Translations under genes and position numbers: made by a program | Notes under the pieces: generated by a model | Seen by the model: only the letters and a program-made list of their open reading frames with translations | What the model was told of the DNA's origin: nothing | Database searches by the model: none | Assembly (NCBI RefSeq): GCF_040954835.1 | Contig: NW_027168341.1 | Span: forward strand, 487,001-551,000 | DNA from: Lepisosteus oculatus | Lineage: Eukaryota > Chordata > Actinopteri > Semionotiformes > Lepisosteidae | Direction of reading: 5' to 3' | Length of the DNA: 64,000 nucleotides | Shown: positions 54,573 through 64,000 of the stretch, in pieces | Numbering within the stretch: position 1 is the stretch's first letter | Layout: every line of letters starts with the position of its first letter

Positions 54573-55285
54573 GTGGTGAATGTTTTCAAATGCTATCATG
54601 AGCCTTGGATTGTGACTAGCAAAGCGAAGCCTTTTGAAAGAGCTAAAGCACTGAAAAACGGAATTGAGGGAGAATCTTACAGGGGATTCTGAGTGGTGTC
54701 TGCATACACGCAGTCCAATATGGGTGCTGAAAGCTTGAGCTACTCTCAATGTCATGCTGGCTTTCCCCGGAGTAAATCTGTTACATTGAAAGAATGCTTC
54801 TCGCAGGTTCAAAAAGGGACCCTTGTTAATTGGAGAAATCAATGATTTCAAATGAATTCTGTATGCGTTAAAAGACAGCTATACACAGAAAACATGCAGG
54901 ACACTGCTCATGAGTGTGGAGTTCAGCCGAAACACAGTGCGTTTTTTCAAGCCATCTGACAAAGCCCGCCCACTGAAAACTGCAGCAGATCGTGTAAAGA
55001 CGTTCAACTTTGTAACTACTGCACGCACAGGAAGCAGAATAAATTCCTCTTTTCAAACTGTCAAAGGTTTGCTTTACGAACGCCGCAGGACATCGCACAA
55101 TCTCTTTTGAACAGGGACAAACGATTTCTTATGGGGCGCAGTAAGTACTGTTACTGTCACTGCTCGATACCGACGTTGGCCTACTATACCATGTTCAGCC
55201 ACCGCTAGAAAATGTACGGCTCTAGCACCGGAGCAAGCAACAGGAGGGCCGACGTCAAACAGGCACATGTGTCAGACATGGAGAG

Positions 55286-55367
55286 CGACGAGAATGAGAT
55301 TTGAACCCATGACTGCAGAGCACAATGAATTAGCAGTCCATCACCTTAACCACTCAGCCACCTTGTT
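55286..55367 (-). tRNA. tRNA-Ser-GCT: tRNA-Ser (GCT), possibly decayed
   Basis: The minus strand gives AACAAGGTGGCTGAGTGG, anticodon loop CTGCTAA, variable arm TGTGCTCTGCA and 3' end TTCTCGTCG. The acceptor stem has two or three mismatches. Confidence 0.72.
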
Positions 55368-55746
55368 GACGAAACTGGGCTGTCCGGACATGGGTTGGCG
55401 CGCTCCAGATGATCTTTTTCTTTTTTTTCCCTCGTACTCGAGGGTCATTTTCCTGTTCCACATGTGATTTCAACATTTTCCTTGGGAGATGTCAAGCCAG
55501 CAAGCCACTGCTGTGGTTCAGTGGCCAGTGTGGAGTTCAGTGGCCCTGTTGTACACAGAAAGCATATTGAGCTCCTTGGACATGAAAAGTTCCAGATAAG
55601 AGCCATTTGTCATCCTTTCTCTTGGTGTCGATGTTGCTATTGTATGTAAAGGTGGCAACTTGCTCAGCAAGCAGGCGGAGCACACACCGAATGCAGATGT
55701 GTCTGAGTGGTGTGTCCAAGTGGCTGCAAAAGAACAGCACTCCTGG

Positions 55747-55820
55747 GGCGCCGTGGTTTAGTTGGTTAAAGCGCCTGCCTAGTAAACAGAAGATCCTGGG
55801 TTCGAATCCCAGCGGTGCCT
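55747..55820 (+). tRNA. tRNA-Thr-AGT: tRNA-Thr (AGT)
   Basis: 74 nt, acceptor GGCGCCG/CGGTGCC, anticodon loop CTAGTAA. The anticodon stem is CCTGC/ACAGA with mismatches. It stands in the inverted duplicate of the 24640-25720 block. Confidence 0.85.
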
Positions 55821-56964
55821 TCTTTGTTGTGTCTTCTCGAACAGAACTGGTCATTACAGACAACCGCCTACGGCTAGACTTAATTAAATGCAAGTATTCA
55901 TTTCCTGTCTTTAACGCGACTTGTTTTTCTTAAAATGGATGCAACTTGCAAAACATGAAATACAAGCCTTGCTAATCAGCGCTAGCGGCTGGCAAAAAAA
56001 AAAGAAGTCAGCAATGTTTTTTTCTTTAACCTTAACCCTGCTAATGGAGAAGAGTTAAACGACTGAGTCAATGCAGCTTAAACGATGCGCAAGTCGGGTT
56101 CTTAGCTGAAAGGGTGGTAAATCACACTCACCCCAGTCCTTAATCTTTTAAAGAGGATACAAAATTGAACCTAGTCGCCACATCACATACATCCTGTTCA
56201 ATGATAAAAAGGTAACATCTATCCTCGCTCCAGAGTAAATCTCACGTTGAGGGCATCTTTTTTTTCACTTTACCGTGAGTCGGGCTCGGCTGCACAGAGG
56301 AGAGAGCAGACCAATGAGGTCACAGGGACAGGGGAGTCACACGCTGGCGGTTTGAATACGCGGAAGATCACTGAGGGATCCACAGTATGTGGACCCTCCG
56401 TTCGCCATCAGTCCGCACTCCGGACTCTGAATCCTGCCATCCGAGTTAAGATCTCAGCGGAACCTGAGGTGCAGTTCCTTCTTAAAACGTAATCTGGTGA
56501 GCATTTCTAGAATCGCACTTGTATAGATGCAGCCTTTAATGTGTTGCTAGGTTAAAATTGATGACTTCTTGTATTTCAGTAGGCAACTGCCCTCTTGATT
56601 TTGGATTTAATCTCTTTATTACAGGGGCGCTTTTATGAAGACAGAGTCATGTTCAGGTACTTTGTTTGATGGAGGAAGCTTATTTCGGACTCTGTGATCT
56701 GCTCACCTGGAAAGGTCTGCTGTACTACTACAAGAGAGAAGTAGAGTCTGGAAGAAGGGACAATTTTATGATGCTTTGGAAGATAATGTTTTTTTTTTCT
56801 TATACTGAAAATGAAAAGTAGTTGTTTCTATATGGACTCAGTCTTTGGAATTTGTATATTTATATATTTCAGTGAACCCTCAGCCATTCCTTCTGTATTG
56901 TAATTCAATTTCTCTTTTAAAATTCCTTCCCCACTTCTAGGACCTGCAGTTGCTGAACTCCACA

Positions 56965-57357
56965 ATGGCTTCTATTGGAAAGTCTGTGACTGAGACCAAG
57001 TAAGTGTTCACTTTTTTATGAAACCATTATTTATTTTGGAGCAATGAGCAATTCTTATATAAATGCAATAAAATCATTATGCTCAAACTATGAGAGAGAA
57101 TTTTAAGGATAATTTAAGAAATCAGTCTTAGCTTGTTTCTATACACAGATGGTATTATTTATTTTCAAAGGAAACCCGCGAGGATTCCCCTGGTGTGCAA
57201 GATGTGCCTGAATACTTTTGATCAGCTTCCTGCTCACTTCAAGAGAGCGTGTATGAAGCATGCCACGGCAGAAGAGATCGGGATGGCCTCTCAACAGACG
57301 AGGGAGGACATGATGAATCACCTGAAGAACGGGGTCATTGTGGATTACCACAGATAA
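56965..57357 (+). pseudogene. Truncated second copy of the gene at position 207
   Basis: Exon 1 (56965-56999) and the start of exon 2 (from 57171) match the copy at 207-697 closely, including the ATG, the GTAAGT donor and the CxxC region. The reading frame stops at TAA (57355-57357), where the first copy reads on. The sequence then jumps into the 'GGACACTTTGTGGGC' repeat, so the rest of exon 2 and exon 3 are missing. Upstream sequence (55747-56960) matches 24640-25720 in inverted orientation, so the promoter side of the gene exists at least twice in the window. It is a host-type pseudogene. Confidence 0.6.
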
Positions 57358-60300
57358 GAGATCAAAGGACACTTTGTGGGCTTGAAATACAAAGAAAATC
57401 TTGTTCTATGGTACAAGATAAATACAAAACTTAAGCTTTTATTTTAATTAGATTTATTTATAAAGCATAAGCAATCATTTATTACATTAATATATGTGAA
57501 AATAACATTTTAGTATCATACGTTTAGTATATTTAGTTCCTAATGCTGAAAGAAATGATCATAGAACATGACATCTAACCTTACCTGCGGTGTTTTTAAT
57601 CCCTATTGCTCAATGCACGGTGAAAGCATTGCATACATATGTCTGACAATGAGGAATGGGCCCCTGAGACAGTCATTTGCCTGTTTCACAAATGATCGTA
57701 TTTTACTAGAGATTCTGTTTGGGATTCAGATGTGCATTCTGACAGCAATCCCTTTCAATAAATGATACGTTCTGGATGAGGTCAAAGGTGTTGGAACACT
57801 GTATTTAGGATGTGTTTGCAGTGATTGTGTGTCTTCTGCTTCAACGCAGTGATATATAGACGTGCTCCTGTAATTTATTGGTACAAGCCCAGGGCAGTGA
57901 GCAGTCTGAGGATTTATTTCCAGACGGCATAGAGCAGTGAAGCAGTGAAGTAGTGCAACACACTGGATCATTATATTGTTAGAATCTATTCTACTTACAT
58001 TATTACATTATACACAATTTGAGTTCATTTTAAAAAGTAAAATGTAATGAAAGGAATGCATTTTCATAAGAAAGATAATACCGATATGCATGTGATAATC
58101 TTCCTTATATCATGTAGTGTGTCATTTGGACACTTTGTGGTATTGAAATACAAAGAAAACCATGTTATATGGTACAAGATAAATACAAAACTTAAGCTTT
58201 TATTTTAATTAGATTTGTTTATAAAGCATAAGCAATCATTTATTACATCGCTTCTTGAATTAAATCTTTTGACAAGAGGTAAGACTTCTATTTTACATTT
58301 AAACCCATGTTTAGGTGTGTTTTTTAGATTTAACTGAACCAATTTCTGTGTGTGATAATGTCCTTGAATTCTGACAACATCACACTAAATTACATGATAT
58401 AAAACAGCTAATGTTTCTAGAGATAGAATGTTTCTAGAATGTTTCTGGGATGCTGGGATGTTTCTGGGATGCTTCTAATTACTTTTTATTACCAGGGACA
58501 GTTTAATTCACCTTGTACAGTACTGAAAGACCAAGATGCTTTTTTCTAAAGTTATTTAACATTTTATAGAACTTTGTCTACTATGGCAACATGATGAGCT
58601 TGGTGAAACTTGGAAAAATACTGCTTGGACACTTATCTTAAGATAAAGATAGGATAAAGGTTTATCTTTTGCACCTACCTGACCCCCAGGGAAGGCCAAT
58701 GCTTTCTAAGTTGATGGTTCCCTACAGTAGACTGTACCTTATCTTCAAAGGTAATGTATATTGACCCAAATCAGTTTTGGACTCCAATCTACTGACGAAA
58801 TGGAGCCTATCCTTTTTTCAGGATTTTAGCATCATACGTTTGGTATATTTAGTCCCTAATGATGAAAGAAATGATCATAGAACATTTGGACACTTTGTGG
58901 GCTTGAAATACAAAGAAAATCATGTTCTATGGTACAAGATAAATACAAAACTTAAGCTTTTATTTTAATTAGATTTATTTATAAAGCATAAGCAATCATT
59001 TATTACATTAATATATGTGTGTAGCGGCGAGGCTTATTAATAAGGCAGAATTAAGTGTTCTGAGCCTTTCCAAATGAGGCCCCATTTCTCTGTTCATCTC
59101 TGTGGTGCAGCCACAGAGAGACTATTCATGCAGGGTGATTTAAGGTCCTAGGACAGCTCCCAAAGGGGGATGCACTTAGCTAAGCCTTTCTATCATGATC
59201 AATGGTCATCCATTGGCGCCTATCTGTCTAGGGAGTGCCAGTTGGACATCTGGACTGCATTACTAAGTGTCAGGACTAAGTGACTCATATCTCACCTTGA
59301 TCAATCAATCAGGGACTTGTAGGGCCGAGTAACCCACGTGGGACTCTGATGCCCATGGAACTTTCAGCCAATCAATGAGCTGAAGTTCCTCCAGGTAAAA
59401 ACAGGCAACACAGAGAGCCTGTGAGATTCAGTAAGATTCAGAAGGGAGGATTCAGAGGATTCTGTGGACAATTCTAAAGGGAATTCAAAGGAGAATTCCA
59501 GGGCAGGACGGCCCAGGAGCAGAAGGCTCCCAAGGGCAGGATATTCTCGCAGCGCGCCTCCTGACCATCCTGAGACTCAGCCCGGACAACCACGGAACGG
59601 CCAGTGTGTCCGAGTGCCAGAACTTTCCTTTGTTCTAAGAGTCTAGAGCGGAGGTTGCCAGAGAATAACCAGAGGATCCACCCGAGGTTAGCACCAGCAG
59701 CAGGCCTCGTGAACAGGTCGGAACTGTGGACAGCTGAATCACTATTCAGAACTAGCTCTTCATCAGAAACGAACCGGTCCTCTTCCTGACTTGCTCGGAC
59801 CCACAGTCATCTTTTCTCCTGTGCACAAACTTTGCTAGTTAAAGCCAACACTAACTAGCCGGTCAGTGAGCATCAGCAGCGCAGCGTCGCAAGCCGCACA
59901 GCACAGCCTGGCACGGAGCCAGAGAGCGCGGATTGGACAGCAACAGCCTGCAACTGTTTCTTTGTACCCGCAGGAAGATCTGAATCCCCAAAGATTGGAT
60001 GAGTATTCAACTTCAATGCATTACAGCTCGAGAATTCAATTGTTATCCCAACCAGTTGATATCAATTTAATTCCTAAGAGTTATGTACTTGTTTGAGTAT
60101 CTAATGTAGAAGTTATAACCAAGTTCATTAACGAAACGGTCTTAATGAATGATATACTGAACGTATGTCCTCTTGATATGTGTAACACTTCGTAACTGAC
60201 TGAATATATATCTTTTGTATTCTGATAACCCTCTTGATAAGATCTGTTAGGTTTACATGCATATTTTATGTATTAATAAATGTATCCTCGTGTATTAGTA

Positions 60301-60772
60301 CCTGTGTGTGCGCGTTGTTTGAGTTATGTCACATGGTTGGATTCTAAAGCTATCAAAAGAATCAACTTTGTGATTTACTGCTACAATTAATAATTGTCTC
60401 AGTAAATGCCCAAACCCTACAGAACTGGTGCCTTCAGAGACCCCCTACATTTAATTTTGCTATGGCAACATTACATATTTGGCGTCCCTGAGCCGGTTTT
60501 CTTACATTATTTGGCGTCCCTGGGTGGGCGTGGCAAGACTGAAATGAGTCAACCAAGCGGAATAATTCAATATAAAACGCCGCGGGTTTCATACACAACA
60601 ATACGGTGTGCTGAAAGCCGAAAGAAAAAAAAGTTCCCCTTGCTCTTTAAGCAGTGCTTGATTGTTTTGTGATCTTTTGCGATCTACCGGGTTGATTGCA
60701 TACTTGATCTTGTGGTTTTCTGTGGTAAAACTGTGATTTCGTACTTAAAAGTAATACTCTTTAAGTTTAACG

Positions 60773-61768
60773 ATGGTTGCTAAAAGGTCTGAATTCGAGT
60801 CGCTATTAAGCACTCTCTCTAGCAGCGACAGGTCTGACCACGATCTCTTCCATATCTCCGTCAGCGGAGAAGCTAGAAGGATAAATCTCCATTCTCTGAG
60901 AGAGCTAGCGAAGGACATAGAGAGATTTGACCCCGCAGTGTCAAAGAATAATATCGAGAGTTATATTCAGGACCTCAGGTATACCCTGCAGTATCTGCCA
61001 AACGCCACAGAACAGGAGAAAGTGTTTCTGGTCAGGAAAACTACCAGCAGAGCTGTACATGAGTGGATGGCTAGGCAGATGAAAGAAGTCTGTAATGATT
61101 TTGAGCAGCTTTGTCAAGCACTTATCGAAGAAAACAGTGCGTTTATTGACCCGACTGCTGCGATAGCCGCCGCTCTTAACATTAAGCACAAGAGAGCAGA
61201 GTCCCCTCGCGAATATTACGAGAGACTTAGACGAACTTATTTTGCAGGGCGAAATGATGAGGGTTGCGAAGAGAACACACATTTCAAGGGTTTATTCATT
61301 GCGAATCTCCACCCGTCAGTCAGAAAGATGATCTTAATGCATACAGATGCACAGACCATGAAAATGACTGATATTAAGAGATTCGTGCAGAAAGCCTGGG
61401 AGTATGATGTCCAAAGTCGCTCTGAGCAAAAAGCTGTTAAAGTGACTGTGTTTGCCGTCAGAGCCAGCAGGGTTAATTCCCCCCTGCTCGAAGGAGCACA
61501 GGCTCCTGAGCTGGCTAAGCCCCGTTCCAAAGCATGCACACAGGACCACACCCAGCGTCCTAAGTGCCATGAGAACACCGGGGGAGGGAAAGGGCTAGAT
61601 AAAGCTGAACAAAAGGATTCAGTAGCCACCCGCCTGGCCAGGCTTGAACAAGCTTTATTAGGACAGGGACAACCGCTCCCCAAGGCTGCCGGAAGCGTGA
61701 ATGAGCTGATACTCTCCATGAGGAGGCGGAGACCCGCCCCCTCTCCCTCCCTCAGTCTATCTGATTGA
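60773..61768 (+). CDS. Gag-like protein of the LTR element
   Basis: A 331-codon frame. The middle part (about residues 60-220) has the helical capsid style of LTR-element Gag, including [17 protein letters not shown] and [14 protein letters not shown], comparable with a major homology region. The C-terminus is basic and proline-rich, without an obvious CCHC knuckle. It looks whole as an open frame. Fossil or recent status cannot be told from this part alone. Confidence 0.65.
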   Translation: MVAKRSEFESLLSTLSSSDRSDHDLFHISVSGEARRINLHSLRELAKDIERFDPAVSKNNIESYIQDLRYTLQYLPNATEQEKVFLVRKTTSRAVHEWMARQMKEVCNDFEQLCQALIEENSAFIDPTAAIAAALNIKHKRAESPREYYERLRRTYFAGRNDEGCEENTHFKGLFIANLHPSVRKMILMHTDAQTMKMTDIKRFVQKAWEYDVQSRSEQKAVKVTVFAVRASRVNSPLLEGAQAPELAKPRSKACTQDHTQRPKCHENTGGGKGLDKAEQKDSVATRLARLEQALLGQGQPLPKAAGSVNELILSMRRRRPAPSPSLSLSD

Positions 61769-61808
61769 GCAGAAGGGTTCCTGCCTGGATGAATTCAGCC
61801 ACTCCCAA

Positions 61809-62200
61809 GTGAGTGCTGACTCCACCCCTGAAGTCACAGAGCAGGCAGTAAAACACAGAGGAAAAGCAAGAAGCTTTTACCTCAAGGCTGCCATGGGAGA
61901 TGTCTTACACTGTGAGACACTGATTGACACTGAGGTTGAAAGGTGTTTGATGTCACACGGCAAGCTCAAACGGGTTGAAAAAGAAAAGGGCATGCGACTC
62001 AGAGAGGAACCTTTGGTGGATCACCAGAAAGGCAAAGTGTGGAAACAGGTCAAGGCTCCTAAGCCTTCTGTACAGAAGGAAAGGGGGGCCAAGAGGCAGA
62101 CTGTGCTCACACAGTGCCCACCGAACACAGAAGCCTATGTGGAGATTCCTTCTGTTCCCTCTGGACAAGAAATAAAAATATTTCCTTGTTCCCCGGATAT
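61809..62200 (+). CDS. Protease-like segment of the LTR element
   Basis: A frame following gag contains YLKAAMGDVLHCETLIDTEV, which resembles the active-site region of a retroviral-type aspartic protease. It is cut by the Tc1 insertion. The assignment is tentative. Confidence 0.35.
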
Positions 62201-62201
62201 A

Positions 62202-63831
62202 CAGTGCCTTGCGAAAGTATTCGGCCCCCTTGAACTTTTCAACCTTTTGCCACATTTCAGGCTTCAAACATAAAGATATAAATTTTTTATTTTATGTGAA
62301 GAATCACCAACAAGTGGGACACAATTGTGAAGTGGAACAAAATCTATTGGATTTTTGAAACTTTTTTAACTAATAAAAAAATGAAAAGTGGGGCGTGCAA
62401 AATTATTCGGCCCCTTTACTTTCAGTGCAGCAAACTCACTCCAGAAGTTCAGCGAGGATCTCTGAATGATCCAATGTTGTCCTAAATGACTGATGGTGAT
62501 AAATAGAATCCACCTGTGTGTAATCAAGTCTCTGTATAAATGCACCTGCTCTGTGATAGTCTCAAGGTTCTGTTGAAAGCGCAGAGAGCATCATGAAGAC
62601 CAAGGAACACACCAGGCAGGTCCGTAATACTGTTGTGGAGAAGTTTAAAGCCGGATTTGGATACAAAAAGATTTCCCAAGCTTCAAACATCCCAAGGAGC
62701 ACTGTGCAAGCGATCATCTTGAAATGGAAGGAGTATCAGACCACTGCAAATCTACCAAGACCTGGCCGTCCCTCTAAACTTTCAGCTCAGACAAGGAGAA
62801 GACTGATCAGAGATGCAGCCAAGAGGCCCATGATCACTCTGGATGAACTGCAGAGAACTACAGCTGAGGTGGGAGAGTCTGTCCATAGGACAACAATCAG
62901 TCTTACACTGCACAAATCTGGCCTTTATGGAAGAGTGGCAAGAAGAAAGCCATTTCTCAAAGATATCCATAAAAAGTCTCGTCTAAAGTTTGCCACAAGC
63001 CACCTGGGAGACACCCCAAACATGTGGAAGAAGGTGCTCTGGTCAGATGAAACCAAAATCGAACTTTTTGCCCACAATGCAAAACGATATGTTTGGCGTA
63101 AAAGCAACACAGCTCATCACCCTCAACACACCATCCCCACTGTCAAACATGGTGGTGGCAGCATCATGGTTTGGGCCTGCTTTTCTTCAGCAGGGACAGG
63201 GAAGATGGTTAAAATTGAGGGGAAGATGGATGCAGCCAAATACAGGACCATTCTGGATGAAAACCTGTTGGAGTCTGCAAAAGACCTGAAACTGGGACGG
63301 AGATTTATCTTCCAACAAGACAATGATCCCAAACATACAGCAAAATCTACAAAGGAATGGTTCACAAATAAACGTATCCAGGTGTTTGAATGGCCAAGTC
63401 AAAGTCCAGACCTGAATCCAATCGAGAATCTGTGGAAAGAGCTGAAAACTGCTGTTCACAAACGCTCTCCATCCAACCTCACTGAGCTCGAGCTGTTTTG
63501 CAAGGAAGAATGGGCAAGAATTTCAGTCTCTCGATGTGCAAAACTGATAGAGACATACCCCAAGCGACTTGCAGCTGTAATCGCAGCAAAAGGTGGCTCT
63601 ACAAAGTATTAACGCAAGGGGGCCGGATAATTTTGCACGCCCCACTTTTCATTTTTTTATTAGTTAAAAAAGTTTCAAAAATCCAATAGATTTCGTTCCA
63701 CTTCACAATTGTGTCCCACTTGTTGGTGATTCTTCACATAAAATAAAAAAATTATATCTTTATGTTTGAAGCCTGAAATGTGGCAAAAGGTTGAAAAGTT
63801 CAAGGGGGCCGAATACTTTCGCAAGGCACTG
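62202..63831 (+). mobile_element. Tc1/mariner transposon, apparently complete
   Basis: 1,630 bp between two TA dinucleotides (62200-62201 and 63832-63833). The ends CAGTGCCTTGCGAAAGTATT and their reverse complement extend into terminal inverted repeats of about 220 bp, with an inner motif ATTATTCGGCCCC/GGGGCCGGATAAT-like repeat, as in fish Tc1 elements with paired transposase-binding sites. The transposase frame is intact. It is inserted in the LTR element, so it is younger. Confidence 0.95.
62593..63612 (+). CDS. Tc1 transposase, full length
   Basis: 339 residues, the usual length for Tc1 transposases. It has an N-terminal paired-like helix-turn-helix pair (about residues 1-110, with GYKKISQASNIPRSTV and a GRPSKLS hook between the halves) and a DDE catalytic domain: the first D in WSDETKIE (about 154), the second D in QQDNDPKHTA (about 246) and E in SPDLNPIENLW, 34 residues on (DD34E). 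It cuts and pastes the element at TA sites. No stop or frameshift is seen. The start ATG follows the left inverted repeat. Divergence from an active consensus cannot be judged here. Confidence 0.95.
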   Translation: MKTKEHTRQVRNTVVEKFKAGFGYKKISQASNIPRSTVQAIILKWKEYQTTANLPRPGRPSKLSAQTRRRLIRDAAKRPMITLDELQRTTAEVGESVHRTTISLTLHKSGLYGRVARRKPFLKDIHKKSRLKFATSHLGDTPNMWKKVLWSDETKIELFAHNAKRYVWRKSNTAHHPQHTIPTVKHGGGSIMVWACFSSAGTGKMVKIEGKMDAAKYRTILDENLLESAKDLKLGRRFIFQQDNDPKHTAKSTKEWFTNKRIQVFEWPSQSPDLNPIENLWKELKTAVHKRSPSNLTELELFCKEEWARISVSRCAKLIETYPKRLAAVIAAKGGSTKY

Positions 63832-64000
63832 TACAGGGAAGTCGTGTCCCGGCCAAGGTCCCAACAGCCTCCATGCCACAGGAGCGGTGCTCCAAGCAGC
63901 CGCCTGATCCACCAGGTAAAGCACACACCTTTTACATCCCTAAAGAGGAGCAGATCTCCCCACCTGGCGATGAAAAGGAGCTTTCCCTGTGCACCCTGGC

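Larger units (their letters stand above)
59020..64000 (+). mobile_element. LTR retrotransposon, 5' part (runs off the window)
   Basis: It begins TGTAGCGGCG where it breaks into the repeat seen unbroken at 57490 and 2840. A long LTR ends near 60474 or 60506 (TTACA). TGGCGTCCCTGGGTGGGC at 60512-60529 matches the complement of the tRNA-Asn 3' end, so it is the primer-binding site. A gag-like frame follows. A Tc1 element sits inside at 62202-63831. Beyond 63834 the element continues out of the window. Gypsy-like or retrovirus-like; the 3' half is unseen. Confidence 0.75.

Overview
The window looks like nuclear DNA from a ray-finned fish. It holds dispersed, intron-free tRNA genes in degenerate segmental duplications, U4 snRNA genes with a vertebrate-type 3' box, a Penelope-like retroelement, a Tc1 transposon with fish-type ends, an L1-clade LINE, a Polinton fossil and LTR elements, plus exons with GT/AG borders. 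I cannot place the species. No complete host protein-coding gene is visible; nearly all of the functional content is RNA genes and mobile DNA.

Layout. 1-6200: a broken copy of an unidentified multi-exon gene, followed by a degenerate tandem repeat interrupted by a Penelope-like element (3460-5828). 6200-8580: AT-rich repeats and a solo LTR. 8583-11350: a block with a U4 snRNA gene and tRNA-Ser (anticodon AAA), tRNA-Gly and tRNA-Ile. Its inverted copy lies at 46430-52254, split by a 3.1-kb DNA transposon, and a partial direct copy lies at 32751-33790. 11378-13200: half of a palindromic transposon joined to a retroviral env fossil. 15777-19464 and 26896-30547 are two inverted arms, each with the same tRNA set in mirror order (Met, Ala, Pro, a Phe remnant, Val-AAC, His, Glu, Val-CAC). 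Between them sit a palindromic transposon carrying a miniature LTR element (TRIM) and tRNA-Ser, Arg and Thr copies.

31000-43000: further rearranged tRNA modules (Gly, Asn, Thr remnant, Arg-TCG, Ser-TGA), a SINE-like inverted pair and Penelope tails. 43583-45915: Polinton fossil. 46171-46482: perfect hairpins at the edge of the inverted duplication. 52867-54460: an internally deleted L1 whose empty target site is preserved in a paralogous segment at 31879. 54501-57360: tRNA-Gly-TCC, Ser-GCT and Thr-AGT, then a second truncated copy of the gene seen at position 1. 59020 to the end: an LTR retrotransposon with a long gag-like frame, interrupted by an apparently intact Tc1 element (62202-63831).

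How it works together: this is an RNA-gene array that has grown by repeated inverted and direct segmental duplication and serves as a landing site for many transposons. Because the duplicated flanks can be compared with each other, several insertions can be checked against empty sites inside the same window, and several tRNA copies can be seen to have changed anticodon while keeping their bodies and flanks.
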